Part shown: positions 32,170 through 43,230 of the stretch, piece by piece
How the letters are laid out: each line of letters starts with the position of its first letter
How positions within the stretch are numbered: position 1 is the stretch's first letter
NCBI GenBank assembly: GCA_009760885.1
Contig: CM019721.1
Coordinates: 18,889,381 to 18,953,380, forward strand
Reading direction: 5' to 3'
Length of the DNA: 64,000 nt
From: Achatina immaculata
Lineage: Eukaryota; Mollusca; Gastropoda; Stylommatophora; Achatinidae
Program-made: the position numbers and the translations under genes
Notes under the pieces: model-generated
The model's input: only the letters and a program-made list of their open reading frames with translations
The model's database searches: none
What the model was told of the DNA's origin: nothing

Positions 32170-34640
32170 TAAATATCTCCTCCTCCTCCTCCTTCTTCTT
32201 CTTCGTCAGCTTTCCGAGCCATTAAGGCTCATTGCTGCAGGTAAAGTTCGCCTCCATTCTTCTCTATTCCTAATCTTCTTTCTCCAGTTGGTGACACCAG
32301 TTTCTTTTATATCTTTTTCTATGTTATCTTTCCATCTCTGTCTTGGTCTACCCCTTTGTTTTGTTTCCCTCATCTCTTATGCGTACATAATTTTGGTTTG
32401 TCTGTTCTCTTCCATTTTTTTCTACATGACCCAGCCAGCGTAGTCTGATCAGTTTAAAGAGATTTATAATTTTTGTGATTTAAATAAGTTGTTCAGTTCA
32501 GTGTTCTTTCTAGTTCTCCATTCTTCACTATTGGTATCCTTAATCGACCCAAGCATTCTCTTAGCATCTTGTTCTCAAAGATGTACAATTGTTGTTCATC
32601 TTTCTTTGTCGTACTCAGCGTTTCTTATCCATACATGACGGAATGTCTTATTATAGTTTTGAAGATTGTTATTTTGGCGTTTTGGGACAGTATATTGGAT
32701 TTTAACAGTGTTGCAAGGAAAGTATATTTTATTTCCTATCTGTACTCTGATTTTAATTTCCTCGCTTACTGTGTTGCTTATGTTGAAGGTTGTGCCTAGA
32801 TATTTGTATGTTTCTGTTTTCCCAATAATCATTTCTGCAACATTTATATAATCTGGATCATTCTGCTTCTGGTCTCTTGATATCTTCATATACTATGTCT
32901 TATCTTGGTTAATGGTCAACCCCACTTTTAGTGCTACATCTCTCAGGTGTATGCATTTATTGATGACTTCTTGCATAGTTTCCCCCACCAGGTCGATATA
33001 ATCAGGGTATCCTAGTATTTTAGCTTGTTCTTCTGCACTGCTACCTTTTCTAGTACTAGGTTGAATAGTAATGGAGATAATGTATCACCTTGTTTTAAAC
33101 CAGTTCTTATACTGAAGGGTTCTGACTTTCTTCTTTTATATATTACTATATTTTTTGTATCCTCCATACATATTCTGATCAGATTGATTAATTTATTAGG
33201 TATCTCAAATTATTTCATAATTTTCCATAAGCTGCTCCTATCTATGCTGTCATAGGCTTTCTTGAAGTCAGTGAAGATATTATGTACTTCTTTTCCATAT
33301 TCCCAGTACTCTTCTGCTTTTTGACGTAGATAAAATATTTGGTCTTTGGTTGATCTGTTCTTCCTAAAACCTGCTTGATAGTCTCCCAGTATGTTCTTGC
33401 TTTATGGCTTTAATCTATTTAAAAGTATAATAGATAGTATTTTGTAGCTTGTTTGTAGTAATGATATTCCTTTGTAGTTTTAACACTTGCTCTTATCGCT
33501 TTTTTAAAGACTGGGATCAGTAATGATTCTTTCCATTCACTATGGAGTTTTTCTTCTCTCTATGTTTGTTGTATTAGTGCACATATCTGTTCATGTAGAT
33601 TTAGACTTCCTTCCTTAATCATTTCTGCAGCAAGTCCATCTGAACCAGTTGCTTTGTTCTTTGGTAGAAAAATGATACTGTAGATGACTTTTTAAAGTCT
33701 GTTTCCTCTATTTCAGGTTCACAAGTCTGTATTTCTTCGCATGGTAATGTGCTTATAGGTTCTTTACAGTTTAGTAGTTTTTCAAAATATTCTTTCCATC
33801 TGGTACAGATTTTTTCTTCATTATTTACCATATTTCCATTACCCTCCTTCAAGCTCTGCAGAGGTTGTTTATACCTTTGCTTTACTGTTTGCAATTCTTT
33901 ATAAAATTCCCTGATTTTCTTATTCTGATGGCATGTCTGCATCTCGCTCACCATATCTTTCATATATTGTTGTTTTTGTTGAGGAATAACTTTCTTACAT
34001 TGTGTGTGGCACTTCTCCTTATTTGCTTTGTTGTTCATGTCATTCAACCATATCTGTCTCGCTGTTCTTTTCTTTATGACTGCCTCTCTTCAGACTTAAT
34101 CGAACTAGTTCTTCTTTTTTTTTTTTAGTGAGTCTTGACTCCAGGCATTCTTATGCCGTGTTCTTTATAGTGATTTTTATATCTTCCCATCTATCATCAG
34201 TGCTTTTATTTTCTCCATTAACTCTTGTTTTTTTTCCTATGTTTTAGCTCATTTCTGAATTTTTGTTTAGTTTCTTCTCTTTTCAGAGCATCTCCATTTA
34301 TTACTGAGCTTTTATTTAATTTACTATAAAAATTGCTCTTCAGTCTGAATGTTAATTTATCTCCAACAAGATAATGGTCGGTGCTACGTTCAGCCCCTCT
34401 GTAACTTCTGATCTGAAGTATGTTTGTTGTGTGCTTTGTATCAGTTAAAACATGGTCTATCTGGTTGCATGTTAGATTATCGGGGGATTTCCATGTTTGT
34501 TTATGAATGTTCTTTTTTGAAAACGTGTGCTACTTATTCTCATTCCATAAGCTTCTACTATATTTATTAGTCTCCATTTTAATCGGCAGTAAAACTTGTT
34601 CTTGATACGGGACACTTGTCTAGTAAATCTTTGATTTTAA
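32170..34640 (-). mobile_element. LINE family D, long antisense copy
   Basis: The 3' side starts with (CTCCTC/TTCTTC)n at 32176-32210, i.e. a (GAA/GGA)n tail. On the minus strand, ORF 32596-32889 has MIIGKTETYKYLGTTFNISN, and ORF 33619-34047 has KKVIPQQKQQYMKDMVSEMQ and NNEEKICTRWKEYFEKLL, the linker before the RT. Intermediate frames contain RT-like text, and the endonuclease end lies near 34640. Many stops. About 2.5 kb, so nearly full length but dead. Confidence 0.78.
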
Positions 34641-34875
34641 AAAAGAGACAATGTTAGAGAACTTGGTTGTCACTGGACATGTTATGAATAAAAAAAACGG
34701 TAAGTGAGAGAACATGATAATCGCTAGATATGCCATGGAAGATATAAGTTTTATAATATGAGAATTGCTGGACATGCCGTGGGAAGACAGAAGTTTTATA
34801 ATCTGATAATCACTGTACATGGCATGGGAAGAAGTTAGAGAACCTGATAATCACTGGACTTGCATACACATGGTG
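34641..34875. repeat. minisatellite, ~60 bp unit
   Basis: About four imperfect units with ctgataatcactggacatgc and catgggaag and agttttataat. Confidence 0.75.
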
Positions 34876-34914
34876 TAGTAATAAATGTAGGAAAGGATGT
34901 ATGGCTCCTTCTTA

Positions 34915-35112
34915 CATCTTACATTTTGCATTCTACCCGTAATGTCACAAAGGCTCGTATAGTAGTTTTCCTGTTTTCGGCGAGCTTTTAAACCTCATCA
35001 AGGGACATTATGCTCACTAAACTGGCCTCTTAACAATATCACGTGTTCGACATCTTTTTATAAGGCCTGTTGTGTTCCACTTGATAGCTTGTTTTTCGGA
35101 TTCTCTGACTGT
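34915..35112 (-). mobile_element. LINE family B 3' fragment
   Basis: Antisense 3' UTR and tail of family B, ending near gattctctgactg. The TCAC microsatellite begins 15 bases later. Confidence 0.8.
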
Positions 35113-35126
35113 AGCTAGAAAAAACT

Positions 35127-35195
35127 CACTCACTCACTCACTCACTCACTCACTCACTCATTCACTCACTCACTCACTCACTCACTCACTCACTC
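35127..35195. repeat. (ACTC)n microsatellite
   Basis: About 17 tetranucleotide copies with one variant unit. Confidence 0.97.
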
Positions 35196-35361
35196 GAATA
35201 AACTTTCTGAAGAGTTACAACAATTTGTACTGTACTCCCATAACCAAATGTCTTACACAAAATCTGTTACGAACACACATTGAACAATAAATTAATTATA
35301 TATTTTAAAAATATGTTTGTTTGGCCATTTTTTTACAATATATATAGAATTAAATTGTATG

Positions 35362-35560
35362 ATGAATCATCATCATCATCTTGTGCCATCTCCCCAGACT
35401 AAGTCAGCTGCAATGATCCTCCAACTTGCTCTGTCCTTTGTTTTCACAGTCCACTGGCCAGGCTGAATCCAGTCCATCCCTCTGTCTAAGTGTCGTCATC
35501 CTCTTCTTCTGTTTTTAACGTTTCCCATCGAGTGTAGCTTTCATTAACGCTTTATGTCTT
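35362..35560 (-). mobile_element. antisense LINE 3' fragment with (CAT)n
   Basis: Begins with catcatcatcatc (a (GAT)n tail on the minus strand), followed by sequence with minus-strand TKDRASWRII-like text, a common LINE C-terminal pattern. Family not settled. Confidence 0.5.
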
Positions 35561-35889
35561 TATTGATATGGCTGAAATATTTGTATTGTGTGATTCTAAT
35601 GTTTTCATTACTTCTCCGCTCTCTCTTTCAGCTGATTTAGAATATCTTTATTTTCCTTTCTGCCTGTGAAAGTTTGATAAATTTTAATGACCTTTATTGG
35701 TCAACACTTTAAAGTCACCAACCACTGATACATCTAATCAACACTGGTTATAATCATCACTATTTATAAAGCACTGATCATCAAAAGCTGAAAAACATTA
35801 ATATGGAATATTATAAACTCAAACTGGTATCATTAAGAACTGTAATACTCTATTAAAAAAAATTCGATATAATTATAATCCCAAATGTT

Positions 35890-36290
35890 AATAGCTAAGT
35901 GGAAAGGAGAATGGGTGCATCTGAAATGAAAGTTTATAGAAGGGCGCTTTGAATATCATGGAAAGAAAGAAAATCAAATACAGACATACTGATGGGATTA
36001 GGTATCATCGAAAACTGGCTTGTAAACACTATCAAAATTAGACAGATGAGATATCTAGGTCACATCAATGGACACAATGGTTTGGAGATGTTGATAGCAG
36101 AAGGTATAGTGCCCGGCAAAAGGGAAAAAGGGACGACCTCGCTGCAAGTGGACTCGGGACATCACGGAAAGTCTGAATATGTCATTGCAAGATGGTGGCC
36201 AACTTGCTCAAGACCGCATTGCAGTCGGAGAGGTAATGAAAGGGACAACGTTCTGGAAAGGACATGTCACGTGACACACACACAAACTGA
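35890..36290 (+). mobile_element. LINE family I 3' fragment
   Basis: The plus-strand frames give GLGIIENWLVNTIKIRQMRY then LGHINGHNGLEMLIAEG, continuing in another frame as GRPRCKWTRDITESLNMSLQ. This is the GH(I/V)xRH...GKRxRGRPR pattern of RTE-like C-termini, in a family distinct from A-C. Confidence 0.7.
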
Positions 36291-36599
36291 TTATTAATAA
36301 CTATGATCCGAAAATATGGCGATTAAGACGCGCTAAGTTAAACAATGAGCCATCCAACCATGTGAAAATGTATACACCATTATTGGCATTTTTTTTGAAT
36401 GCGTAGTTTCAGAGGGTAGCAAAGTATATGCCAAAGAGGTAGGGACTAGGACACTGATTTGCTTAATTCCACAATAAGTACAATAATTCATTTATTATGT
36501 GCCTCGCTGGGCTGGACTGGCGACTGTGCTTCTTCAACTTGAGACAATCGTTGGTGCTTCGAATCAACAGAAATACGTTTATTTTTCCATTCGGTTGGT

Positions 36600-36945
36600 C
36601 GTTCTTATCTTATATCCTTCCCGTACCTTTAAACATCACATAGGGCTCACAAGGTAGTTCGCCAATTTTTCCTTTCTTCAGCGAGTCTTTCAACCTTATC
36701 AAGGAATTTTATGCCTATTAATTTGGCCTCTCTTAACAATGTCCTCATTTTTCACACTGTTTGCCTCTTTTTCTTTGGCCTGTTGTGTTCCATTTTATAG
36801 CTTGTTTTGGGATTCTCTGACTGTTTCTTCTCATCACGTGACCAACATATGTCCATCTCCTTTTGCTGATCACCCATGAGACTGGTTGTTGTTCAGTCAT
36901 TTGTCTTATCTTTGCATTGTTCTTGAATTCGTTAGTCGTTCGGCT
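36600..36945 (-). mobile_element. LINE family B 3' fragment
   Basis: Antisense family B 3' UTR and tail from atccttcccgtacc (36618) to ttgaattcgtta (36934). Confidence 0.85.
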
Positions 36946-37199
36946 GAGATATTTTCCTTCTTTTAACCCTGAACATTTTAATCATTACTAAGCTCTCTAA
37001 TTTCCGTCTTCTCGTGTCACGTCCAAAAAAATTTAACTGCCTTTTTCGTTTAAATTTGACTCATTTTCGTTCTTCTCACATCCCATAGATACTCTTTACT
37101 CTTTCTTCTGGCTGTCTAAGGTATTTAGTGCATCTATATTCAGAAACACATCTCTATTTCGTTCAGTTTCTATATTACCTGTTTGTTAATTGTCTTGGG

Positions 37200-37262
37200 T
37201 GTCACATTCACAGAGCAGTCATCATCATCATCACCATCACCATCACCACCACCACCACCACC

Positions 37263-37296
<34 letters not shown>

Positions 37297-37301
37297 TCAT
37301 T

Positions 37302-37334
<33 letters not shown>

Positions 37335-37345
37335 GTCGTCGTCGT
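37200..37345. repeat. (CAT)n/(CAC)n microsatellite
   Basis: Long trinucleotide run with ATC, ACC and then GTC interruptions, continuing into TTC-rich DNA to about 37410. Poly-histidine and poly-aspartate ORFs here are artefacts. Confidence 0.97.
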
Positions 37346-37424
37346 CATAGTCGTCGTCGTCTTTTTCTTGTTCTTCTTGTTTTTTTTTCCTTCTTCTTCT
37401 TCTTCTTTCTTGTTCTGTAGTCTC

Positions 37425-37784
37425 TACTTCAGTCATTGACGTTTGATCAGAAGAGTGTGATGTTACTTCGTATATTTCCATTCATCTTATCCTCATGAAT
37501 GTTTTTTTCTTTTTGTCTCAGTCTGTATTCTTCTTGGTCGCCCCGTTTGCCTGGTTCTTGGCATTCTCGTGTGATTTGTTTGTGCTGATGGATGTCTAGA
37601 ATTTATTTTCATTTGATCGTCAAACTAGTTCATCTTTAATCTTCAAGTACTTGTTGGTCCACTGTTAATTTTCTACGGTGGATCTGATATTGTAATTTTT
37701 CATCTATCTCCTTTTTTCCGCTTCCTTTATCAAAGCATCTAACTGATGATATTTATAAAACAAAAAAATTTTAATAGTGTCCTT
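37425..37784. other. no gene seen
   Basis: T-rich sequence, with scattered text similar to antisense LINE tails but nothing firm. Confidence 0.35.
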
Positions 37785-38078
37785 GTGTGGCATCACCTAT
37801 CTCATGGGTGATCACAAAAAGGAGATTGACATATGTCTGTCATGTGAAGAGAAGAAACAATCAGAGAATCCCCCCAAAAAGCTGTCAAGTGGAACACAAC
37901 AGGCCGAATAAAAAGAGGTTAACCACGTGAAACTCTAAAGAGGACAGTGTAAAGAGAGGCCATTTTTGTAGGCATAAAATCCCTTGATGAGGTTGAAAAA
38001 CTCACCGAAGACAGGAAAAATTGGCGAACTACCATGTGAGTCCTACGTGACGTTTAACGGCACGAGAAGGAAATAAGA
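37785..38078 (+). mobile_element. LINE family B 3' fragment, sense
   Basis: From ctatctcatgggtgatcac through the tail block and 3' UTR (gtgacgtttaacggcacgag) to 38076. Confidence 0.85.
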
Positions 38079-38700
38079 AGTAAGTGTGGCATTGTTAACA
38101 CGGCATTGCAACGGATATTCTTTTTGTTAGATATGGAAATCACTCGAGAAAACAACCAAGTCTACATGCATTTGTACTGTTCACAAATGTTCTAGCACTT
38201 CATGATATTTCTCTGATACCCCAGTGACATCTGTCAGTTAAAGTTCACCACTATCCTGGAAGAGCATCAATGGTAATATCAGTGCTTTATGACCTTTCGT
38301 GCTAAGTATTTTCAGTTTGCTGAGATCGCTGGGGTACTGCGGTGAGAGTTGAGTAGTTAGTACACTCACTTACCAAGTAGAATGTCCGTACTAACACGGT
38401 CTGACGTAAATATTTAATGTCTTGTTAATCTTAAAGACAAATTTTAGAAAATTAAATGTGTGGTATTTGATGAGCGAAATGGTCTTTAAACCGAAGCGCT
38501 ATTTAACAGACACAAGTTCTGGGCTGAGAAAAGATTTATAACTGTTAGATCATTTTGTGCTTTTATTACTGTATTTTCTGCAGCTCAATAAATTTCCATG
38601 TTTAAGTTTTCTGTCTTAACAACCTGGTTTTTAAAATTTTTAAAAATTTTTATTTCTTGCCTTTTTTTTAAACTCTCGAATGACTCAATCAAAAATACTA
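38079..38700. other. no gene seen
   Basis: Unassigned AT-rich DNA. Confidence 0.4.
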
Positions 38701-38703
38701 AGT

Positions 38704-38776
38704 CGACTGTGGCTTAATGGATATAGATACTGGTCTCAGAATACGAAGGTTGCGAGTTCGAATCCTATCTCAGTCA
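38704..38776 (+). tRNA. tRNA-like sequence, degenerate (pseudogene or SINE head)
   Basis: A ~72-base stretch with GACTGTG at the start and CTCAGTC at the end pairs at 6 of 7 acceptor positions. It has an A-box-like ggcttaatggata and a B-box-like gagttcgaatcc. The T-stem and anticodon stem do not pair well, so it is not a working tRNA. It could be an old tRNA pseudogene or the head of a SINE. Confidence 0.5.
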
Positions 38777-39002
38777 TGGTTATTTTATTTTACAATAAAC
38801 ATAGCGGTATTTCAACATTAATACTGTATAAACTCATATATTAATTACTTGAATGTTTCTGAAGTGGTAACGTTGTAAGTTTGTGTGGAGTCCGTCCGTT
38901 TCTTGGTGTTTGGGTATAGCCTACACTATGTCAAAATGTCGTTAAGAACGAAATTCTTTCATTTGCTTCGCATCTTTATTCACCCTGAAATATCAGCATG
39001 AA
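38777..39002. other. no gene seen
   Basis: Possible SINE body after the tRNA-like head; no partner copy found in the window. Confidence 0.3.
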
Positions 39003-39009
39003 CTCTCTC

Positions 39010-39015
39010 CTTCTC

Positions 39016-39052
<37 letters not shown>

Positions 39053-39066
39053 CCGTTCTCTCTCTA
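39010..39066. repeat. (CT)n microsatellite
   Basis: Interrupted CT dinucleotide run. Confidence 0.95.
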
Positions 39067-39129
39067 AGTCCCGTAGTGTTTGCTTGCCGTAGGGTTGTGA
39101 AGTCTTAAAGTCTTAGCGCCTTCATATTT

Positions 39130-39245
39130 CTAGGCCAGTAGAGCATGGATGCATCAGCAGCAGGCCATCTTGCTTACAACCGAGAGGAGTGCTGTTAGGG
39201 AGGCAAAAATCCGCAAGGGACATGCAAATTCAAATGACTGACAGC
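39130..39245 (+). mobile_element. LINE family C 3' tip
   Basis: atggatgcatcagcagcagg with gccatcttgcttacaaccga and the terminal ccgcaagggacatgcaaatt; a small internal deletion removes part of the AYRSA segment. Confidence 0.8.
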
Positions 39246-39249
39246 ATAT

Positions 39250-39340
39250 GAGGTAGGGATGCCTGCACCTTTCCTCGCTACATTTGTTTTCCTAGGAAAA
39301 CCTCAACTACCTTTTTTTTTTAAAGGCTGGGTTGAAAAGT
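39250..39340 (+). mobile_element. SINE-body-like fragment
   Basis: gggatgcctgcacctttcct and ctaggaaaacc resemble the body of the SINE-like element at 40410-40670 (gcgatgccgaaacctgccct). Confidence 0.4.
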
Positions 39341-39670
39341 GTGATCAACTTGGATGTCTCGTTGCATCAGCGTGTTCATGCAATATTGAGCACATATTTC
39401 AGACTTTATGGACATCATTTTCCAGCTGCCAGTACACAAAATGCTCTCTTATTTGAAAGATACTAACCACGTCTTAACAACTTTCGATGCGATCAAACTC
39501 TCTGAGCACTACACCTTTCTCATCTTTGTCCTTGATATCTGCTCCCTTTACACATCTGTCCCCCATGAGAAGGGACTCTTAGCACTCGGCTATTTTCCTG
39601 ATAAAGACCCTCACCCCATCACTAACACTGACACCGTATTAAGACTTGTAGTTCTGGTGCTCAACCTAAG
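39340..39670 (+). mobile_element. Penelope-like RT fragment
   Basis: Two overlapping frames give LVASACSCNIEHIFQTL, then LPVHKMLSYLKDTNHVLTTF, then VLDICSLYTSVPHEKGLLAL. The LDxxSLYTxxP string is the motif A region of Penelope-like reverse transcriptases, and the preceding YLKDT block is typical of the same group. The fragment ends before the YADD-like motif; one frameshift. Confidence 0.8.
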
Positions 39671-40409
39671 TCCTGTGTTTGCCAAGTGTCCTGCGTCGTG
39701 ATGATTCTGGCCGCGCTGATCTGGGAGTGGTCTATGTTGAATTGCAGCAATCACATCAGGAGGGTGATCGAATTTGGGGAGGAGAGGAGAAGTGGACTTT
39801 TATTCGAACGAAGTGGTTTAGAGCGCGTTACCCATAACCAGTTGGGTGACTGGCTCCATCAGCAGGAGCACGCTTCAGTGGCTGTTGGAACGGAAGGTGA
39901 AGCATGTATGGGAATGCCTAGAGTGCTGGAATGTTAGTCTCTGATTACAGATTAGATTACAGTCTTGCTCATGGATGCATGTTGTGGAGAAGAGAAGAAT
40001 TTGATACACTCATGCCTTTGCAAGATGAGGATATGATATCGGTTGGCTAAACTAGAAGTCAATTTGAAGTAGGACTTCAATCACAGTTTTGACTCCTGAC
40101 CAGATTGAAGTCAAGGAAGCTCTTCAGCCAGCAATTCTTACTTGTCCGGTTTTGAAAGAAATAGATGAACCAGCAGGAGTGCTTTGTCTTCCTCGGGCAA
40201 TTTAAAAAAACTAGAAAAAAAAAACTAAAATGGTCTCTATATCAGTCTTTTAGGCGACTTGGTCCCAGTTCTGATAATTTTCCAATGACACGTGGTACCT
40301 TTCTTTGTTTTTCTTGCATCGCATTTCATTTCTTACTTAATATGTCCATGTTTATGTCACGTAGAATTTGCATACCGAAAGGAGTGTGAAGTGTTGGTGC
40401 CGTCACATT
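39671..40409. other. no gene seen
   Basis: Two short open stretches (39686-39937, 40165-40389) without recognisable domains. Possibly more decayed Penelope or other element DNA. Confidence 0.35.
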
Positions 40410-40670
40410 TTCAAGGTCACTGCAGCAGTTGAGATAGCGATGCCGAAACCTGCCCTCGCTGCCTTTGATTTCGTAGGGGAAGCCAAGGTACCCATTTTTC
40501 TGAGGCTGGCTTGCTCTGGGGGCGATCGGTCCCCAACCCCGCCCCCACCCACCCACCCACGCACAGACGCACACACACACACACATTCCCCTATTGCGAA
40601 ATCGAATGAAGGATCTCCTGGTAGAAAGGTGAATGCGTTAACCACTGCACTACCGAGGCAGCAATTTCCC
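40410..40670 (-). mobile_element. tRNA-derived SINE-like element
   Basis: On the minus strand, ggtagtgcagtggttaacgc (A box) and gatccttcattcgatttcgc (B box) form a tRNA-related head at about 40665-40600. It is followed by a (GT)n/(GGGT)n stretch and a body containing ggcagggtttcggcatcgc-like text. Body fragments recur near 39250 and 46100. Confidence 0.65.
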
Positions 40671-40684
40671 TATAAACTGCTTCT

Positions 40685-40860
40685 ATTATCTCTCAGTTCC
40701 GTTCATCATCAGCTGGAGAATATCTTTGTTCTATTAGCTGGAGAATATATTTGTTCTATTATCTCTCAATTCCCATCATCATCAGCTGGAGAATATATTT
40801 CTTCTATTATCTCTCAGTTCCGTTCATCATCAGCTGGAGAATATCTTTGTAATATAAATG
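40685..40860. repeat. minisatellite, ~54 bp unit
   Basis: Three to four units of ttctattatctctcagttcc with gttcatcatcagctggagaa and tatctttg. Confidence 0.85.
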
Positions 40861-40929
40861 TCCTTGCATCTCTCTATGATTTTAATAACCAAATTTCTGA
40901 TACTTGATGGAATGTTATTTATTATGTTA

Positions 40930-41083
40930 CCATCTATTTTTGTAGATGGACGTATATCGATCACGTGATGGGAAGAAACAATCAGAGAATTCCAAAACAA
41001 GCTATCAAGTGGAACACAACAGCCCGAAGAAAGAGGTCGACCACATGAAATTCTAAAGAAGACATTATTAAGAGAGGCCAAAT
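40930..41083 (+). mobile_element. LINE family B fragment, sense
   Basis: Family B tail block (MRR, NTTARRKRSTT-type sequence, aagagaggccaaatt), lacking the 3' UTR. It is joined directly to antisense family C at 41085. Confidence 0.75.
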
Positions 41084-41162
41084 TCAGTCAGTCATCTGCT
41101 TGTCCCTTGCCGAACGTTGCCCCCCTAACAGCTCTCCTGTAGGCCTCTCGGTTGTAAACAAG

Positions 41163-41513
41163 TAAGAGAACAAATTTTGTAGGATTAGACCTCGAAAAAA
41201 TCGTAGACAAAGCACTTTAGTGAGACGTGAGAGAAAGAAAAATCACAAGAGAATTACCTGGGATTCGAACACGGACTCCGGTAGGAGGAGCAGCCGTCTA
41301 GCCACGAGAGAACAGCGTACTATCGACTTAGCAACTAGCACCCCCCCCCCCCCCAAATGTGTTTTGTTGACATAGTCTTTTTAGTAACTGCTCAGCAGAT
41401 ATGAGGGATCGTGACACCCGGGTGTCACAATCCCTCATGTCTGCCGAGCAGTTACTGAAGACTATGTCAACAAAACGCCTTTTTTGGGGTGCTAGTTGGC
41501 TAAGTCGATAGTA
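41163..41513 (-). mobile_element. tRNA-derived SINE-like element with self-inverted head
   Basis: Inserted in family C with target duplication ggttgtaaacaag (41150-41162 and 41514-41526). On the minus strand it starts with a ~95 bp segment (41513-41420) that is the reverse complement of what follows (41419-41318). It then continues into a tRNA-like region: ttgctaagtcgatagtacgc (A box), a possible long variable arm ctcctcctaccggag, and gtgttcgaatccca (B box) near 41275-41265. It ends with a ~95 bp tail. Confidence 0.75.
41318..41513. repeat. ~100 bp-arm palindrome
   Basis: The centre is cccggg, between 41419 and 41420. Arms match for about 95 bases with few differences; a C-run in the left arm (41340-41354) corresponds to a shorter cccc plus A-run in the right arm. 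No spacer separates the arms. Confidence 0.92.
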
Positions 41514-42060
41514 GGTTGTAAACAAGATGCCCTGCTGCTGATGCATCCATTCGCAGATTATCAACGATGTCCTGCAGCCATTTTCGCCTTACTCTTCTTC
41601 CCTTTCTTTTCCCCATTATGTACCCTTCCAAAACTGTCTTCTCTAAATTATCATGACTTTTAATATGTTCTAAATATTTCATATTTCTCTGTTTAATCAT
41701 CATTACTTTTTGTAGTTCTGTCTGTTCCTCTAAAGAGGTTCTTTTTGAAGAACGATAGATGTTCTCCTTTTAATTTCCCTCACTGTATCTCCATTATTAG
41801 TTAGTAATGATCCAAGATATTCAAAACCTTCCACCTCTTCCAATTTTTCCACATTCTTACATATTTGAACTGTCTTATTTGTTTTGTCAGTTGTCATCAA
41901 TTTAGTTTTCTTAGTTTATGATAAAGGTTTTGCTCTTCACTATTCTTACGGACTAATTAGTTTTTCCATTCATTTTTGTGTTTAGGACAGTAATACGGTG
42001 TCATCAGCACATCTAATGTCTGGTAGATGTTTGCTTTTACTAAAAGTTTCGGACTGTTTC

Positions 42061-42480
42061 TCTGATCAAAACTTTAGTTACTGAATAGTTCACATGGGTC
42101 CGCACTAGATGGAGTTCGGATTTAGCTTCAATACTCACTTTCAACTGTGGAAAATTCATCATCCAACCGGATTCACAATCAATGCAGCTCATCTAATAAC
42201 TCCACCTGTATTTGTTCGTTTATTTACAACTGACATTCGCCACGTCAATCAAAGAAAGCCACGTGTCTGAAAACACAGAATCTCGGGGGCGTGGCTACTC
42301 GGTGACTGCTTACGAGATGTTTTTGTGTCGTGATAAATTGAGACCTGGGAACAGCTCAGCGTCTCAAATCGAGCAAGCGAGATAAGAGTCGAACATCAGC
42401 CAACATCAAGTGCCTGCGTTAGAGTGAGACCATTTTATTCTTGTTCATTAAAAAATAATATCTTTGTAAACAAGTAAATT
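42061..42480. other. unassigned sequence, somewhat GC-richer at 42230-42420
   Basis: Contains gggggcgtggctactcggtg and other promoter-like text, but no terminal duplication or LTR pair was found. Not assigned. Confidence 0.3.
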
Positions 42481-42680
42481 CCAGAAGGTGTACTATAGCC
42501 TTCAGTAGCATAAATAATATAGCTCTCTGTGGCGTAACTGCTGTATCTTTCTGTAGCATTACTACTATAGCTTCCGGTAACATAACTACTACTGCTTTCA
42601 GTAGCATAACTACTATAGCTTTCTGTAGCATAGCTACTATAGCTTTCCTTAGCATAACTAGAACACTGTTACCAGTGTAT
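42481..42680. repeat. minisatellite, 21-24 bp unit
   Basis: About eight copies of tagcataactactatagctt with tctg. Because units are multiples of three, the minus strand stays open with a repeating AIVVMLQK-like peptide (42419-42706). No sign of real coding. Confidence 0.88.
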
Positions 42681-42739
42681 TTAATGTAGTTAATTATGTT
42701 TTTCACTGTACAAGGATTTCGAAATTATATGTTTGTTAC

Positions 42740-43230
42740 TACACAATATAGCTCTGTCGATGTATAAAAAAAGAGAGTTATTCAATGCTACATCAAGCTT
42801 GTATTGTTATAGAGATGCGAAGCATGTACAGCAACTAAGAGCACTCAAAATCTACTGTAAGCAGCGGAGATATTTGTTCTTAAGAAGAATGAAGAGAATA
42901 CCATGGACAGCCAAGAAAACAAATGAAGAGGTTCTAAGTGAAGCTGGGCAAAAGAGAGAACTTATGGAAAAATCAGAACACGACAATCCAGATTTGTAGG
43001 ACATGGTTTGAGAAGGGACGAACACCTAGTGACTACGGAAAAACTGGAGGGACAAAAGAAAACAAAGAAACAAGATACTATTCGGACTAAAAAAAAAACT
43101 GACACAAAGAACGGTCTTACACATCTTATAGAAAGAGCAAAGTATAGATGGTTGTGGAAATCAATGACGACCAACGACTGATTGGCATGGACAAGGGAGA
43201 GATGTATGGATTTATGGACATAAGTTTGCC
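42740..43230 (+). mobile_element. RTE-like LINE 3' fragment
   Basis: The plus frame 42733-42999 contains YLFLRRMKRIPWTAKKTNEE, the RTE (M)LRIPWTAKxTNEE block. Downstream frames have FVGHGLRRDEH-like and NWRDKRKQRNK text. Decayed; it resembles the family of 965-1450 more than family A. Confidence 0.75.

Larger units (their letters stand above)
41085..42060 (-). mobile_element. LINE family C fragment, antisense, split by a SINE-like insertion
   Basis: The 3' tip is at 41087-41162 and the rest at 41514-42045, continuing to the VRKN and MTTDKTNK-type segment just downstream of the RT catalytic box. The intervening 351 bp are a separate insertion flanked by a 13 bp duplication. Confidence 0.85.

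Noticed and set aside
37128..37481. Poly-histidine and poly-aspartate ORFs
   Set aside because: Pure translation of the (CAT)n/(CAC)n/(GTC)n microsatellite in different frames; no splice sites or flanking coding signal.
38704..38776. Functional tRNA gene
   Set aside because: Acceptor ends pair, but the T-stem and anticodon stem do not, and no clear anticodon can be placed.
42230..42420. LTR or promoter
   Set aside because: GC-richer and promoter-like in feel, but no TG...CA ends, target duplication or second copy could be found.
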